NCBI GenBank assembly: GCA_019114465.1
Contig: DXFM01000031.1
Location: 1-64,000, forward strand
Source of the DNA: Candidatus Lachnoclostridium avicola
GTDB taxonomy: Bacteria; Bacillota; Clostridia; Lachnospirales; Lachnospiraceae
Direction: 5' to 3'
DNA length: 64,000 nt
Below, piece after piece: positions 17,220-25,892 of the stretch. Numbering within the stretch: the first letter of the stretch is position 1; each line of letters opens with the position of its first letter. Under the pieces are notes generated by a model. That model had not been told where the DNA came from, made no database searches, and saw only the letters and a program-made list of their open reading frames with translations. A program made the position numbers and the translations under genes.

Positions 17220-18869
17220 TTACTTCTTCTGCACGTACTTTAAGCAGTCAAGGGTTACGGCTACCAGAATAATGATACCGGATACGATGAACTGCAGGTT
17301 GGTATCGATGCCCAGGATGGTCAGGGAGTAGGTCAGTGCGGTGAAGATCAGCACACCTACCACCACGCCGGAGATCTTTCCGATACCGCCGGTGAAGGAC
17401 ACGCCGCCCACCACGCAGGCTGCGATTGCGTCAGTCTCCCAGCCCTGTCCATAAGCGGCAGAACCGGAACCCATCATTCTCAGACACTCCAGCCAGGAAC
17501 CGAATCCGTAAAGGATGCCGGCCAGGATGAAGGCGCCCACAGTTACCTTGAATACGGAAATACCGGAAACGGAAGCCGCCTCCGCGTTTCCGCCCACAGC
17601 GTACAGATTCTTTCCGAAGGTGGTCTTGTTCCAGATGAACCACACCACGATCACCGCTGCCACTGCCCACAGAATGATGGTTGGGAAACCGTTGATTCTG
17701 GGGATGACCTTGCCGGGGATCGCGGACTCAATGGCGCCGAAGGACACGCCCTTCGTGGCGTAGGTGGTGAGACCGAAGATGATCAGCATGTTGGCCATGG
17801 TGGAGATGAACGGGTGCATCTTGAATTTTGCGGTGAAGCAGCCTGCAACGGTGGTGAAGCAGGTGCACAGCGCCACGCAGACAACCAGAGCCAGAATTAC
17901 TTTTGCCGGTGTGGGCAGGCCGGTGAAATCAAATACATGGCCGAACACAGAACCGGTGTTGATGCCCTGGTGCATGATGATGGTGGCAGTGGTCATGCCC
18001 ATGCCGACCATACGGCCGATGGACAAGTCCGTACCTGCAAGAAGGATCAGTCCTGCCACGCCCAGAGCCAGGAACATTCTGGGGGAAGCCTGCTGAAGGA
18101 TATTCAGCACGTTGTTGTATGTAAGCAGCGGCACTCCCTTGACAATGGGCGTAATCGCGCACAGAATGATGAAAATAATCACGATGGCGATGTACAGACC
18201 ATTTTTCAGAAGGAAGTCTCTCTTGTTGAAGGTGTACTGGTAGTTCTCCCACCTCTGAGCCACATTCTCTCCAAAGGTGAACTTTGACATGCGGAGCATA
18301 TCAATCAGGTGATATTTGTACTGGAAGGCAGCGTGCTGTCTGTCCTTCACCGCCTGATAATCTCTCTCCAGCTCCATCTTCGCATCAAAGAGGCGGTTCT
18401 TATGAACGTACTTCTCGTCCTTGATCTCCTCCTGGTTGGTGAGCTTGGAGACGGAGGCCTGATGCTCTTTTTCCAGCTCCGCCACTCTGGCTTTGTATTT
18501 CTCCTGAGCGGCAGCTCTCTCTTCCTTGCAGCTTGCGATCACAGCCTGATAGTATTTGTCAAAGTTCGCTTTCAGATAGTTCTCGCCGTCGGCGATGAGT
18601 TTGGAAACCTCGCCTTTGTTCTTATCTTCCACGGCCTTGGCCTGTTCCAGTTCCGCCTTCAGCCTTGTAATTTCCTTATCCTTTTCCTGCTGCGTAAAGA
18701 TATGGTCTCTCTTTACGCTGTCTATATCGTTCTGAAGCTCGACCACCCGGTTGGTTCCGTCTTCTCTGAGACTGTCGAGCTTGGCCTGGATTTTTCCTAC
18801 ATAATCCTCTATGGGCTGACGAAGCTGTTTCTCCTGATCAGCCGTAAGAATGTTATTTTCCTTTGCCAT
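17220..18869 (-). CDS. mglC: Galactose/methylgalactoside-type ABC permease (MglC) with N-terminal coiled-coil extension
   Basis: 549 residues from the ATG at 18869, which has GGGGGA at about seven bases; an ATG at 18884 overlaps the mglA stop but lacks a ribosome binding site. The C-terminal ~330 residues are a normal MglC: LGVAGLILLAGTDLSIGR, the coupling loop FGKNLYAVGGNAEAASVSGI, DAIAACVVGGVSFTGG, and the LDCLKY end. Before the first membrane segment (about residue 218) lies a hydrophilic, Glu/Lys-rich, heptad-like helical region of about 215 residues with no counterpart in the 336-residue E. coli protein. That extension should be cytoplasmic. It may dimerise or bind another factor. Confidence 0.92.
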   Translation of the reverse strand: MAKENNILTADQEKQLRQPIEDYVGKIQAKLDSLREDGTNRVVELQNDIDSVKRDHIFTQQEKDKEITRLKAELEQAKAVEDKNKGEVSKLIADGENYLKANFDKYYQAVIASCKEERAAAQEKYKARVAELEKEHQASVSKLTNQEEIKDEKYVHKNRLFDAKMELERDYQAVKDRQHAAFQYKYHLIDMLRMSKFTFGENVAQRWENYQYTFNKRDFLLKNGLYIAIVIIFIILCAITPIVKGVPLLTYNNVLNILQQASPRMFLALGVAGLILLAGTDLSIGRMVGMGMTTATIIMHQGINTGSVFGHVFDFTGLPTPAKVILALVVCVALCTCFTTVAGCFTAKFKMHPFISTMANMLIIFGLTTYATKGVSFGAIESAIPGKVIPRINGFPTIILWAVAAVIVVWFIWNKTTFGKNLYAVGGNAEAASVSGISVFKVTVGAFILAGILYGFGSWLECLRMMGSGSAAYGQGWETDAIAACVVGGVSFTGGIGKISGVVVGVLIFTALTYSLTILGIDTNLQFIVSGIIILVAVTLDCLKYVQKK

Positions 18870-18883
18870 ATTCCATTCCCCCA

Positions 18884-20392
18884 TTATAGGTATTTTGCAC
18901 TGAGCCTCAGCAGCTCTTCCTGATTGGTTTCCTTTGTATTGACAATGCCGGAAAGACGGCCGTTGGACATAACGCCGATCCGGTTGGTGATGCCCAGGAT
19001 CTCAGGCATCTCAGAGGAAACAACGATAATCGTTTTGCCCTGCTTTGCCATGCTGATGATCAGCTCGTAAATCTCATATTTCGCGCCCACGTCAATTCCT
19101 CGGGTGGGTTCATCCATCATAAAGACCTGAGGCTTTCTCTCCAGCCATTTTCCGAAGATGACCTTCTGCTGGTTTCCGCCGGAAAGGCTTGAGATCATGT
19201 CGTCCGGTCCCATGCACTTGGTGTGCATGATCTTGATTTCATTGGCTGTGGCCTTCACCATCTTGGTGTTGGAGAGGGCCATACCGGATTTGTACTGCTC
19301 CAGGTTGGCGATGGTGGTGTTGAAAGTCAGGTCGCCCTTTAAGAACAGGCCGTTGGCCTTCCGCTCCTCAGTGATCATGGCGAACCCGTGATCAATGGCC
19401 TCCTTCGCGCTGTTGAAGTTCATCAGACGGTTATTGAAATACACACGGCCGGCCGCTCTGGTGCGGACGCCGAAGATGGTCTCCAGAAGCTCTGTACGTC
19501 CCGCTCCCACCAGTCCGTAGAGGCCGAAAATCTCGCCCTCCCGCACATCGAAGGTAATGTCCTGAAGATGGGGCTCAAACTTCGTGGACAGATGCTGCAC
19601 AGACAGGATCACGTCTCCCGGAGTATTGTCCACCGGCGGGAACCGGCTTTCCAGGGAACGGCCAACCATGGCTGTGATCAGCTCGTTCATGTTGGTATCC
19701 TTTGCGTTCTTGGTCATGACCAGCTTGCCGTCACGAAGGACGGAAATCTCGTCACAGATCTCGAAAATCTCATCCATCTTGTGGGAGATGTAGATCAGGG
19801 CCACGCCCTGCTCCTTTAACATCCTCATCATCTCAAACAGTTTGTCAACCTCCTGCGCCATCAGGGAGGATGTGGGTTCGTCTAAAACGATCACCTTGGC
19901 GTTGTAGGAGATTGCTTTGGCGATCTCACACATCTGGCGCTGAGATACGGACATGTTCCGCATCGGCTGAGTCAGATTGACCGTCATTCCCAGCTTCCGG
20001 AAAAGCTCGGAAGCTTTCTTTTTCATTCTTCCCTCATCAACCACACCCATGGAATTAACCGGGTAGCGGCCCAGAAACAGGTTGTCGATGACGTTTCTCT
20101 CCAGGCACTGATTTAACTCCTGGTGAACCATGGCCACTCCGTTTTCAAGAGCATCCTTCGGGCCGGAGAAGCTGACTTCCCTGCCGTTTAAGAAGATCTT
20201 GCCCTCGTCCTTCTGGTAGGTTCCGAAAAGGCACTTCATCATGGTGGACTTACCGGCGCCGTTCTCGCCCATAAGGCCCATAACCGTTCCCCGCTTCACT
20301 TCCAGGTTGATATGGTCAAGCACCCGGTTCCGGCCGAAGGACTTGCTCATACCTTGTATTGATAAGACGATATCATCTTTCTTATCTGCCAT
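18884..20392 (-). CDS. mglA: Galactose/glucose-type ABC transporter ATP-binding protein
   Basis: 502 residues from the ATG at 20392; the ATG six bases earlier sits too close to AGGAG. There are two ATPase domains. The first has GENGAGKST and the SVSQRQM signature. The second has a degenerate P-loop (GLVGAGRTE) but an intact LSGGNQQKV signature and FMMDEPTRGIDVG. This is the MglA/RbsA class. It follows mglB after a stem-loop and precedes mglC. Confidence 0.95.
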   Translation of the reverse strand: MADKKDDIVLSIQGMSKSFGRNRVLDHINLEVKRGTVMGLMGENGAGKSTMMKCLFGTYQKDEGKIFLNGREVSFSGPKDALENGVAMVHQELNQCLERNVIDNLFLGRYPVNSMGVVDEGRMKKKASELFRKLGMTVNLTQPMRNMSVSQRQMCEIAKAISYNAKVIVLDEPTSSLMAQEVDKLFEMMRMLKEQGVALIYISHKMDEIFEICDEISVLRDGKLVMTKNAKDTNMNELITAMVGRSLESRFPPVDNTPGDVILSVQHLSTKFEPHLQDITFDVREGEIFGLYGLVGAGRTELLETIFGVRTRAAGRVYFNNRLMNFNSAKEAIDHGFAMITEERKANGLFLKGDLTFNTTIANLEQYKSGMALSNTKMVKATANEIKIMHTKCMGPDDMISSLSGGNQQKVIFGKWLERKPQVFMMDEPTRGIDVGAKYEIYELIISMAKQGKTIIVVSSEMPEILGITNRIGVMSNGRLSGIVNTKETNQEELLRLSAKYL

Positions 20393-20468
20393 ACTCATTA
20401 CTCCTGTGAATCAATTTTTTCAGTTGCAGCGAAAAGCCGGCTGTGGCACCGAAACTTTTCTTTATAAA

Positions 20469-20500
20469 GTTATCAGGGAGAATTGCTTCTCCCTGATAAC
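20469..20500. promoter_or_regulatory. Perfect stem-loop between mglB and mglA
   Basis: A 14-bp perfect inverted repeat (GTTATCAGGGAGAA / TTCTCCCTGATAAC) with a 4-base loop in the 137-base mglB-mglA gap. On the minus strand it is followed only by TTTATAAAG, a poor T-tract. It is therefore more likely a partial terminator or mRNA 3' stabiliser that lets the binding protein be made in excess over ATPase and permease, as in other binding-protein operons (inference). Confidence 0.75.
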
Positions 20501-20529
20501 CGGTCATTCTCACTTGCGTGAATGATAGA

Positions 20530-21855
20530 TTACTGACTTAACAGAGCGGTGTAGGAAGCCGCGTTGTCGGTCTTCACCATGTTGATGGCGAATGCGTCGT
20601 ACTGGCTCGGGTTGCCAAGACGGTTCACGATGTTGGCCTCTGTCTGTCCGTCGCCGCCGATGTAGTCAACCTTTAAGTTCAGAAGATCATCATACTTCTG
20701 AAGCAGCGGCTGATAAGTAGCGCTTAAGAAGTTGTCAGCTGCGTTGTAGATATCCAGCCATACAGCTTTCTCCGGATGCTCTGCAGCATCAAGCTGATTG
20801 GAAACCGGTGCGTAGGTCACTGTGGAATCCATGAAATCCTGATAGTTGTCAGCAGTAACTGCCACGTTTAATGCGTAGTAGGAACGCTCGTCTGCATTGT
20901 AAACATATACGTCATCGGTCAGAACATTGCCGGCCTCATCAGCGGTGCCGATACCGGTGTCGATATCTACGCCGTCAAGAGCGTTACGAAGAACACGAAG
21001 GGTCAGATAAGCCTGTACGTCTGCGTGCTGGCTGATGGTTCCGCCGTAGCCCTCTGCGATAGCTGCAACAGCGTCGCTGTTTGCATCGTATCCGAAGGTG
21101 GGAACGCCGTTGTCCTTGGACCATGCGTTGAACATGGACATGCCCATGCCGTCGTTGTTGGAAACAACAACATCAATGGAATCGCCGAAGGAAGCGGACC
21201 AGGTGTTGATGGCGTTTCCTGCGGTAGCTGCATCCCAGGTAGCTCCTGCGGAGTTCTTCATCTCCTGAGAAGCCAGCTCACGGATGGTGTAGGTGGTTCC
21301 GTTTACCTCAATGGTTCCATCCTGTACGATGGTGGAAGTTCCGTCGGTGTTGGTTCCCACAGGCGCGCTGTTGATCTCGCCGTTGGCCTCTACGCCGGTT
21401 CCAAGAGCGTTACGAACGCCTCTGGTACGGGCGATGGAATCGTTGTGGCCGATATCACCGATTGCCAGAACGTATCCGATGACGCCGTCGCCGTTGCGGT
21501 CGATGGTGTCAATGTTTGCCTCGATGTAATCTCTTACCATGGTTCCCTGAAGTTCAGCACCCTGGTTGGCATCGAATCCTACATAATAAGTATTGTCGTT
21601 GAAGCTCATCGCTGCCATATCCAGCTCGCCGGTGGAGCTGTTGGACGGCTGACGGTTGAACCATACCAGAGGCTTGTCCTTGTTGGCAACCTCTCCGGTC
21701 TCCGCTGCTTCGGTGGTATCTCCTGCCGCAGTGGTCTCAGCTGCGTCGCCGCCTGCTGCAGTGGTCTCTGTGGTGCTGCCGCCTCCGCAGGCCGTCAGTG
21801 ATAAGGCCATGCAGGACGCCATTGCCAGCGCTGCCGCTTTTTTTGTTAATCTCAT
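20530..21855 (-). CDS. mglB: Galactose/glucose-binding lipoprotein with circularly permuted domain order (MglB-like)
   Basis: 441 residues. A lipoprotein signal ends at Cys23 (SLTAC), followed by a Thr/Ala/Glu linker (about 26-57). Residues 61-345 match classical MglB from its 'VPVVFFNKEP' strand onward. Here that reads KPLVWFNRQP, then YYVGFDANQGAELQG, the calcium loop DRNGDG (119-124), GHNDSIAR and ATWDAATA. Residues 364-441 (VWLDIYNAADNF to AFAINMVKTDNAAS) match the start of mature MglB (VTIYKYDDNF to ALAINLVDPAAA). Expected sugar-contact residues are present: Asp374, Phe376, Asn425, His137, Asp139, Arg143, Trp207, Asn234, Asp257. First gene before mglA and mglC. Confidence 0.88.
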   Translation of the reverse strand: MRLTKKAAALAMASCMALSLTACGGGSTTETTAAGGDAAETTAAGDTTEAAETGEVANKDKPLVWFNRQPSNSSTGELDMAAMSFNDNTYYVGFDANQGAELQGTMVRDYIEANIDTIDRNGDGVIGYVLAIGDIGHNDSIARTRGVRNALGTGVEANGEINSAPVGTNTDGTSTIVQDGTIEVNGTTYTIRELASQEMKNSAGATWDAATAGNAINTWSASFGDSIDVVVSNNDGMGMSMFNAWSKDNGVPTFGYDANSDAVAAIAEGYGGTISQHADVQAYLTLRVLRNALDGVDIDTGIGTADEAGNVLTDDVYVYNADERSYYALNVAVTADNYQDFMDSTVTYAPVSNQLDAAEHPEKAVWLDIYNAADNFLSATYQPLLQKYDDLLNLKVDYIGGDGQTEANIVNRLGNPSQYDAFAINMVKTDNAASYTALLSQ

Positions 21856-22076
21856 TGTTAATTCCTCCCTTTCTTTTTTGATTAGGCACTATGTCCTATC
21901 TATGTCTAAAGTATATCATCCCTTTGTGCACATTTCTATATGTTTTTTTTGGATTTCTCTATAATTTTTTTCGTTTTCGGGAGTTTTTTATTGACTTATT
22001 TTCCGGCTGCGGCATTTTATGTTCAGATTTTACAAATTTCGCGGTTCCGGCTGCCGGGAAAACCCCGTCAGATTTC
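21856..22076 (-). promoter_or_regulatory. mglB upstream region with likely activator-dependent promoter
   Basis: A 221-base AT-rich gap upstream of mglB. On the minus strand a -10 TATACT lies near 21910-21915 with only a poor -35 (TAGAAA) 17 bases further upstream. This fits a promoter that needs an activator such as the AraC-type response regulator encoded at 25893. The mglB ribosome binding site (GGGAGGA) is strong. Exact operator sites are not obvious. Confidence 0.35.
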
Positions 22077-23114
22077 CTAAGATTTAGGAAGATTGTCCCG
22101 GGTCACCGGCGTCTGGGCGCTGCGGTAGTACTTTCCTCCTTCCAGGGCCACGTGGTCCTCCACCGGCTCTCCCAGGGAAAGGCACCGGGCGATTTCAAAA
22201 ATGGCGTCGGCGTAGGCTTCCAGATCCTGGTTCACCGTGCCCATGAGCGTTCCCTCCCGGACCGCCTCCACGGCGTCGGGAGTGGCGTCGATGCCCACCA
22301 GCCGGATATCCCGGCCGGCCCCGCCGGCATCCACCCGCTCGATGGCTTCGATGGCCCCCAGGGCCATCTCGTCGTTGTTGCTGATCACCAGCTCGATCTC
22401 CCCGGGATACTCCTCCAGCCACTGCTCCATCAGGGCGGAAGCCTGGCTTCTGTCCCAGTTGGCAATGCCTCCCGTCACCCGCTCAATGGGCACCTGCCGG
22501 TCCTTTAAGGTCTGGATGGACCACTCCGTCCGGATCAGGGAATCCTGGTGGCTGCTCTCTCCCTCCAGAAGCACGTATTTTACCACCCCGTCCCCGTTTA
22601 AATCCAGACTGGAGTGGTCCGCGTCGTAGGCGTCCGCCAGGATGGTGCCCTGGATCACCGCCGACTCCTTGGCGTCAGCTCCCACATAGTAGAGCCTGTC
22701 CCACCGGTCCATGTCCTCCTCCACCGGCTCCCGGTTGAAAAACACCACCGGCACGTCCGCGTCCATGGCCCGGACGATAATGTCGCTGGCGGCGGAGCGG
22801 TCCACAATGTTGATGCAGAGGGCGTCGCAGCCCAGGGAAATGAAGCGCTCCACCTGACCGTTCTGGACACTCTGGCTCTCCTTTGCGTCCACAATATCCA
22901 AAACCACCTTCAGCCCCGTCTCCTGCTCGTACTCCTTCGCCTTTTCCTCCAGCTCCGCCCGGAGAGTGCTCACAAACGCGTCCTCCCAGCGGTAAATGGA
23001 CACTCCCAGGCGAATAGAGTTTTTTTCCTCCTGCTCCGCCTTCTCCCCGCAGCCGGACATCAGACAAAGCGCCGGCATGAGGAACAGACAGCCGCAGAGC
23101 AATCCTCGTCTCAT
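22077..23114 (-). CDS. Second galactose/glucose-binding lipoprotein, normal domain order
   Basis: 345 residues from the ATG at 23114 (GGAGG eight bases upstream). The signal peptide ends at the lipobox LMSGC. The mature part follows the classical MglB order: VSIYRWEDAFVS, then ALCINIVD, VPVVFFNREP, YYVGADAKES, calcium loop DLNGDG, SSHQDS, VISNNDEMALG and VGIDATPDAVEA. It therefore shows the unpermuted topology of the same family as the mglB product downstream. It lies between the sensor-kinase cassette and mglB. It may feed the transporter or present sugar to the sensor; which one cannot be read from sequence. Confidence 0.9.
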   Translation of the reverse strand: MRRGLLCGCLFLMPALCLMSGCGEKAEQEEKNSIRLGVSIYRWEDAFVSTLRAELEEKAKEYEQETGLKVVLDIVDAKESQSVQNGQVERFISLGCDALCINIVDRSAASDIIVRAMDADVPVVFFNREPVEEDMDRWDRLYYVGADAKESAVIQGTILADAYDADHSSLDLNGDGVVKYVLLEGESSHQDSLIRTEWSIQTLKDRQVPIERVTGGIANWDRSQASALMEQWLEEYPGEIELVISNNDEMALGAIEAIERVDAGGAGRDIRLVGIDATPDAVEAVREGTLMGTVNQDLEAYADAIFEIARCLSLGEPVEDHVALEGGKYYRSAQTPVTRDNLPKS

Positions 23115-23133
23115 CGGCAATACCTCCCCGCAT

Positions 23134-24105
23134 TTATTCCATGGGATAGAGCATGGTCTCAAAACTCTTGTCCCACATGTTGTCTCTGGTAATATAGAAA
23201 TAATCCAGCCGGATGTCTTCCCCGTTTTTTCCGCTCTGAATGGCCTCCACCGCCTTCTCCACGCTGAGATACCCGGCGGTGTACTGGTCGAAGGTCACCA
23301 GGCCGTCGATCAGGCCTGCGTCCAGGCTGCCCAGGAGGGAGGTGGTGGAACCCATGCCGTACACGCCGGCCAGTCCCTCCCGGAGAGAGCCGTCCGCCTT
23401 TAAAATCTCCGCCGTCTCCGTCAGACTCTCCTTGTCCAGGGCGATCACCGCCGCCTGCTCTCCCGTCCTCTCATATTCTTCCTGCAAAGAGGCCAGCAGG
23501 CTTTCTTCCTCTTCCATCTCCCGGAGAACGTAGTCCGCGCCCTGCTCCTTCAGCACGCTTTCCACTCCGTCCAGAACCAGCCCCGTCTCTCCCAGCCGGA
23601 CATCGGCGGCAAAGAGCCAGCAGGATACTCCCGCAGGCAGCTCTTTTAAAGCCTCCTCCGCCAGCCGCCGGCCGGCTTCCCGGCTGTCCACAGAGATCCG
23701 GGAGCTGACGGCGCTGTCTCCTCCCGCCGCTCCCAGGACCACAAAAGGAATCTGGGACTTCTGCTCTCTCAGGCTGTCCATAAGGGCCTCCCCCTCCACG
23801 GGGATCACCACAATGGCCTGGGCCCCGTCCTCCATCTCCCTGGAAATCAGCTGAAGCTGCTGCTCCTGGCTGATCTCGTCGTAGAGAGTGGTGTAGCTGG
23901 TGTCCGCGTAGTAGTCTCTGGCCGCCTGATCCACTCCCTTTTTGAAATTCTGATAGTAGGCGTCGTTCACGTCGTTCAGAATGATGGATACGGGATGGAT
24001 CTCCACCTCCCGCTCCTTGATGATCAGGTCGGTGGAGGACGCCAGATATAAAAACACCAACAGGACGGCGCAGGCCGCCCAGGCAAGCTTTTCCCGCACT
24101 GACAT
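23134..24105 (-). CDS. Membrane-anchored sugar-binding protein of the sensor cassette
   Basis: 323 residues. A single N-terminal hydrophobic segment (about 8-24) without a lipobox Cys suggests an uncleaved membrane anchor. The rest is a periplasmic-binding-protein fold of the ribose/galactose type (VSIILNDVNDAYYQNFKKGV, DGAQAIVVIP, VYGMGSTTSLLGSLD, LVTFDQYTAGYLSVEKAVEAI). Its ATG shares one base with the sensor kinase stop (TAATG), so the two are coupled. Such proteins encoded next to YesM-type kinases are thought to sense sugar for the kinase. That role here is inference. Confidence 0.82.
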   Translation of the reverse strand: MSVREKLAWAACAVLLVFLYLASSTDLIIKEREVEIHPVSIILNDVNDAYYQNFKKGVDQAARDYYADTSYTTLYDEISQEQQLQLISREMEDGAQAIVVIPVEGEALMDSLREQKSQIPFVVLGAAGGDSAVSSRISVDSREAGRRLAEEALKELPAGVSCWLFAADVRLGETGLVLDGVESVLKEQGADYVLREMEEEESLLASLQEEYERTGEQAAVIALDKESLTETAEILKADGSLREGLAGVYGMGSTTSLLGSLDAGLIDGLVTFDQYTAGYLSVEKAVEAIQSGKNGEDIRLDYFYITRDNMWDKSFETMLYPME

Positions 24106-25880
24106 TATTTTCCCTCCCTCTCTGCGATCTCACTGTAGGGCACTGCCGGCAGATGAATGATCACGTCTGTTCCCTCGTCGGGTTCTGATTCGATCCGCAG
24201 GCCGTAGGCGTCCCCGAAATACAGGTGCACTCTCTCGTTCACATTCCGCACTCCGATGCCGGATCCTCTCCTGGACGGCACATGGCCGCTGTCCTTGAAC
24301 AGGTTCTCCACCTGCTCTTTAGTCATTCCCAGGCCGTTGTCCCGTACCCGCAGGTACAGATCGTCCCCTTCTCTCCAGACCCGGATCTGGATCACTCCGT
24401 CCCCGTCCATAAACTCCATGCCGTGGTAGATGGCGTTTTCCACCATGGGCTGAAGCATGAGCTTTAAGCTGGCCAGCTCCAGCACGTCCTCATCGGCGTC
24501 GATCTCGTAGGTGAATTTGTTCTTAAAACGCATCTGCTGGATCATCAGGTAATTGCGCACATGCTCCAGCTCGTCCTTTACGGTGATAATGCTCTTGCCC
24601 CGGCTCAGACTGATCCGGAAAAAACGGGCCAGAGCCGTCACCACCCGGACCGCGTCCGTCTTTTTCTCGTTCTCGATCATCCAAACGATGATGTCCAGGG
24701 TATTGTAGAGAAAGTGGGGATTGATCTGGGACTGAAGGGTGTCAAACTCGCTCTTTCTCTTGGACTCGTGCTCCGCCACAATGTCGTTCATCAGTCCCTT
24801 GATCCTTAAGGCCATGCCCTGGATGGAATGTCCCAGACTGCGGATCTCCGCCGAACCGCCGATGTAGACCGGGGCGTCCAGATCTCCGCTCTCCAGAAGG
24901 CTCACCGACTTTTCCAGCTCCTTGATGGGATTGGTGATCCTGGAGGAAATATAGGCGTTGATCATGGTCAGCACGAAGAGAAACAGCAGCACGATAAACA
25001 CCACGAAAATCCTGGTCTTCAGCACATTTAAAGTCATGCTGCCGGTGGGATTGACCCCCACTGCCTTCCAGCCGGTATAGCCGATGGATTTGACGGTGGT
25101 GATCCTCTCCTCACCGCCAAACCGCTCCCGGTAGCTGCCCTCTTTTCTGCCGGCCACCTCCAGGTTGTCCTCCTCCATCAGCCCCGCGTTGATCAGCTGG
25201 GCCTTGGGATGGCAGATGATCTCCCCGCCGCCGTCCATGAGATAGAGGTAGCCGCTGTCCCCCAGGGATACCTCCCCCACGATCTGATCCAGGCTGTTGT
25301 AGCTGACGTCGATGAGGAGAACCCCCTGGGTGGTAAAGGGGCCGTCGGTGATCTCCACCGCCCGGGACACGGAGATCACCCACTTGTACTGAGTCTCGCT
25401 CCCGTCAAAAAGATACTGGACGTGGGGCGTGGAAAAATGCAGGTTCTCCGGCTGGGCCAGAGTCTCCGCAAACCACTCCTCCCCGGCAATATCCACATGG
25501 GATTTCATCCGTGCCGCCGGCACCACCTCCAGCATCCGGCCGCTCCGGTCAAACACGGCGATATTTTCCACGCTGTCCTTGTTGTTGTCATAGAGCAGCT
25601 GCAGCTCCCTGCTGATGGACTCCTGGGAGAGATCGGCGTTCTTGATGACGCCGTAGTAGATGGAATCGGACAATTTCATAATGGTCCTGAGAAAGGACTC
25701 CACTGACACGCTCACCTGGCTCACCAGGTTTTCTCCCTCTGTCTCCATGGAGGCGCTCAGCTGATTGGAAAACCGGGTGTTGAGAAACAGGGCGATGAGG
25801 ATTCCCATGACCAGGGCCGTCACTGTAAAGTAGCTGAATATGGAATAGCGTATGCTCCTTCCTTCCAATTTGTCTTTCAT
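24105..25880 (-). CDS. YesM-type sensor histidine kinase
   Basis: 591 residues. A membrane segment at about 14-36, an extracellular Cache-like sensor domain (about 40-295), a second membrane segment (about 300-320), then HAMP. The kinase core has the phospho-acceptor motif QSQINPHFLYNTLD (His about 385) and an ATPase domain with NAIYHG, DNGLGM and GIGVRNVNERV. This is the LytS/YesM (His_kinase) class that pairs with AraC-type response regulators. It is followed immediately by a binding-protein gene and preceded by its regulator. Confidence 0.93.
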   Translation of the reverse strand: MKDKLEGRSIRYSIFSYFTVTALVMGILIALFLNTRFSNQLSASMETEGENLVSQVSVSVESFLRTIMKLSDSIYYGVIKNADLSQESISRELQLLYDNNKDSVENIAVFDRSGRMLEVVPAARMKSHVDIAGEEWFAETLAQPENLHFSTPHVQYLFDGSETQYKWVISVSRAVEITDGPFTTQGVLLIDVSYNSLDQIVGEVSLGDSGYLYLMDGGGEIICHPKAQLINAGLMEEDNLEVAGRKEGSYRERFGGEERITTVKSIGYTGWKAVGVNPTGSMTLNVLKTRIFVVFIVLLFLFVLTMINAYISSRITNPIKELEKSVSLLESGDLDAPVYIGGSAEIRSLGHSIQGMALRIKGLMNDIVAEHESKRKSEFDTLQSQINPHFLYNTLDIIVWMIENEKKTDAVRVVTALARFFRISLSRGKSIITVKDELEHVRNYLMIQQMRFKNKFTYEIDADEDVLELASLKLMLQPMVENAIYHGMEFMDGDGVIQIRVWREGDDLYLRVRDNGLGMTKEQVENLFKDSGHVPSRRGSGIGVRNVNERVHLYFGDAYGLRIESEPDEGTDVIIHLPAVPYSEIAEREGK

Positions 25881-25892
25881 CTGCAGCTCCCC

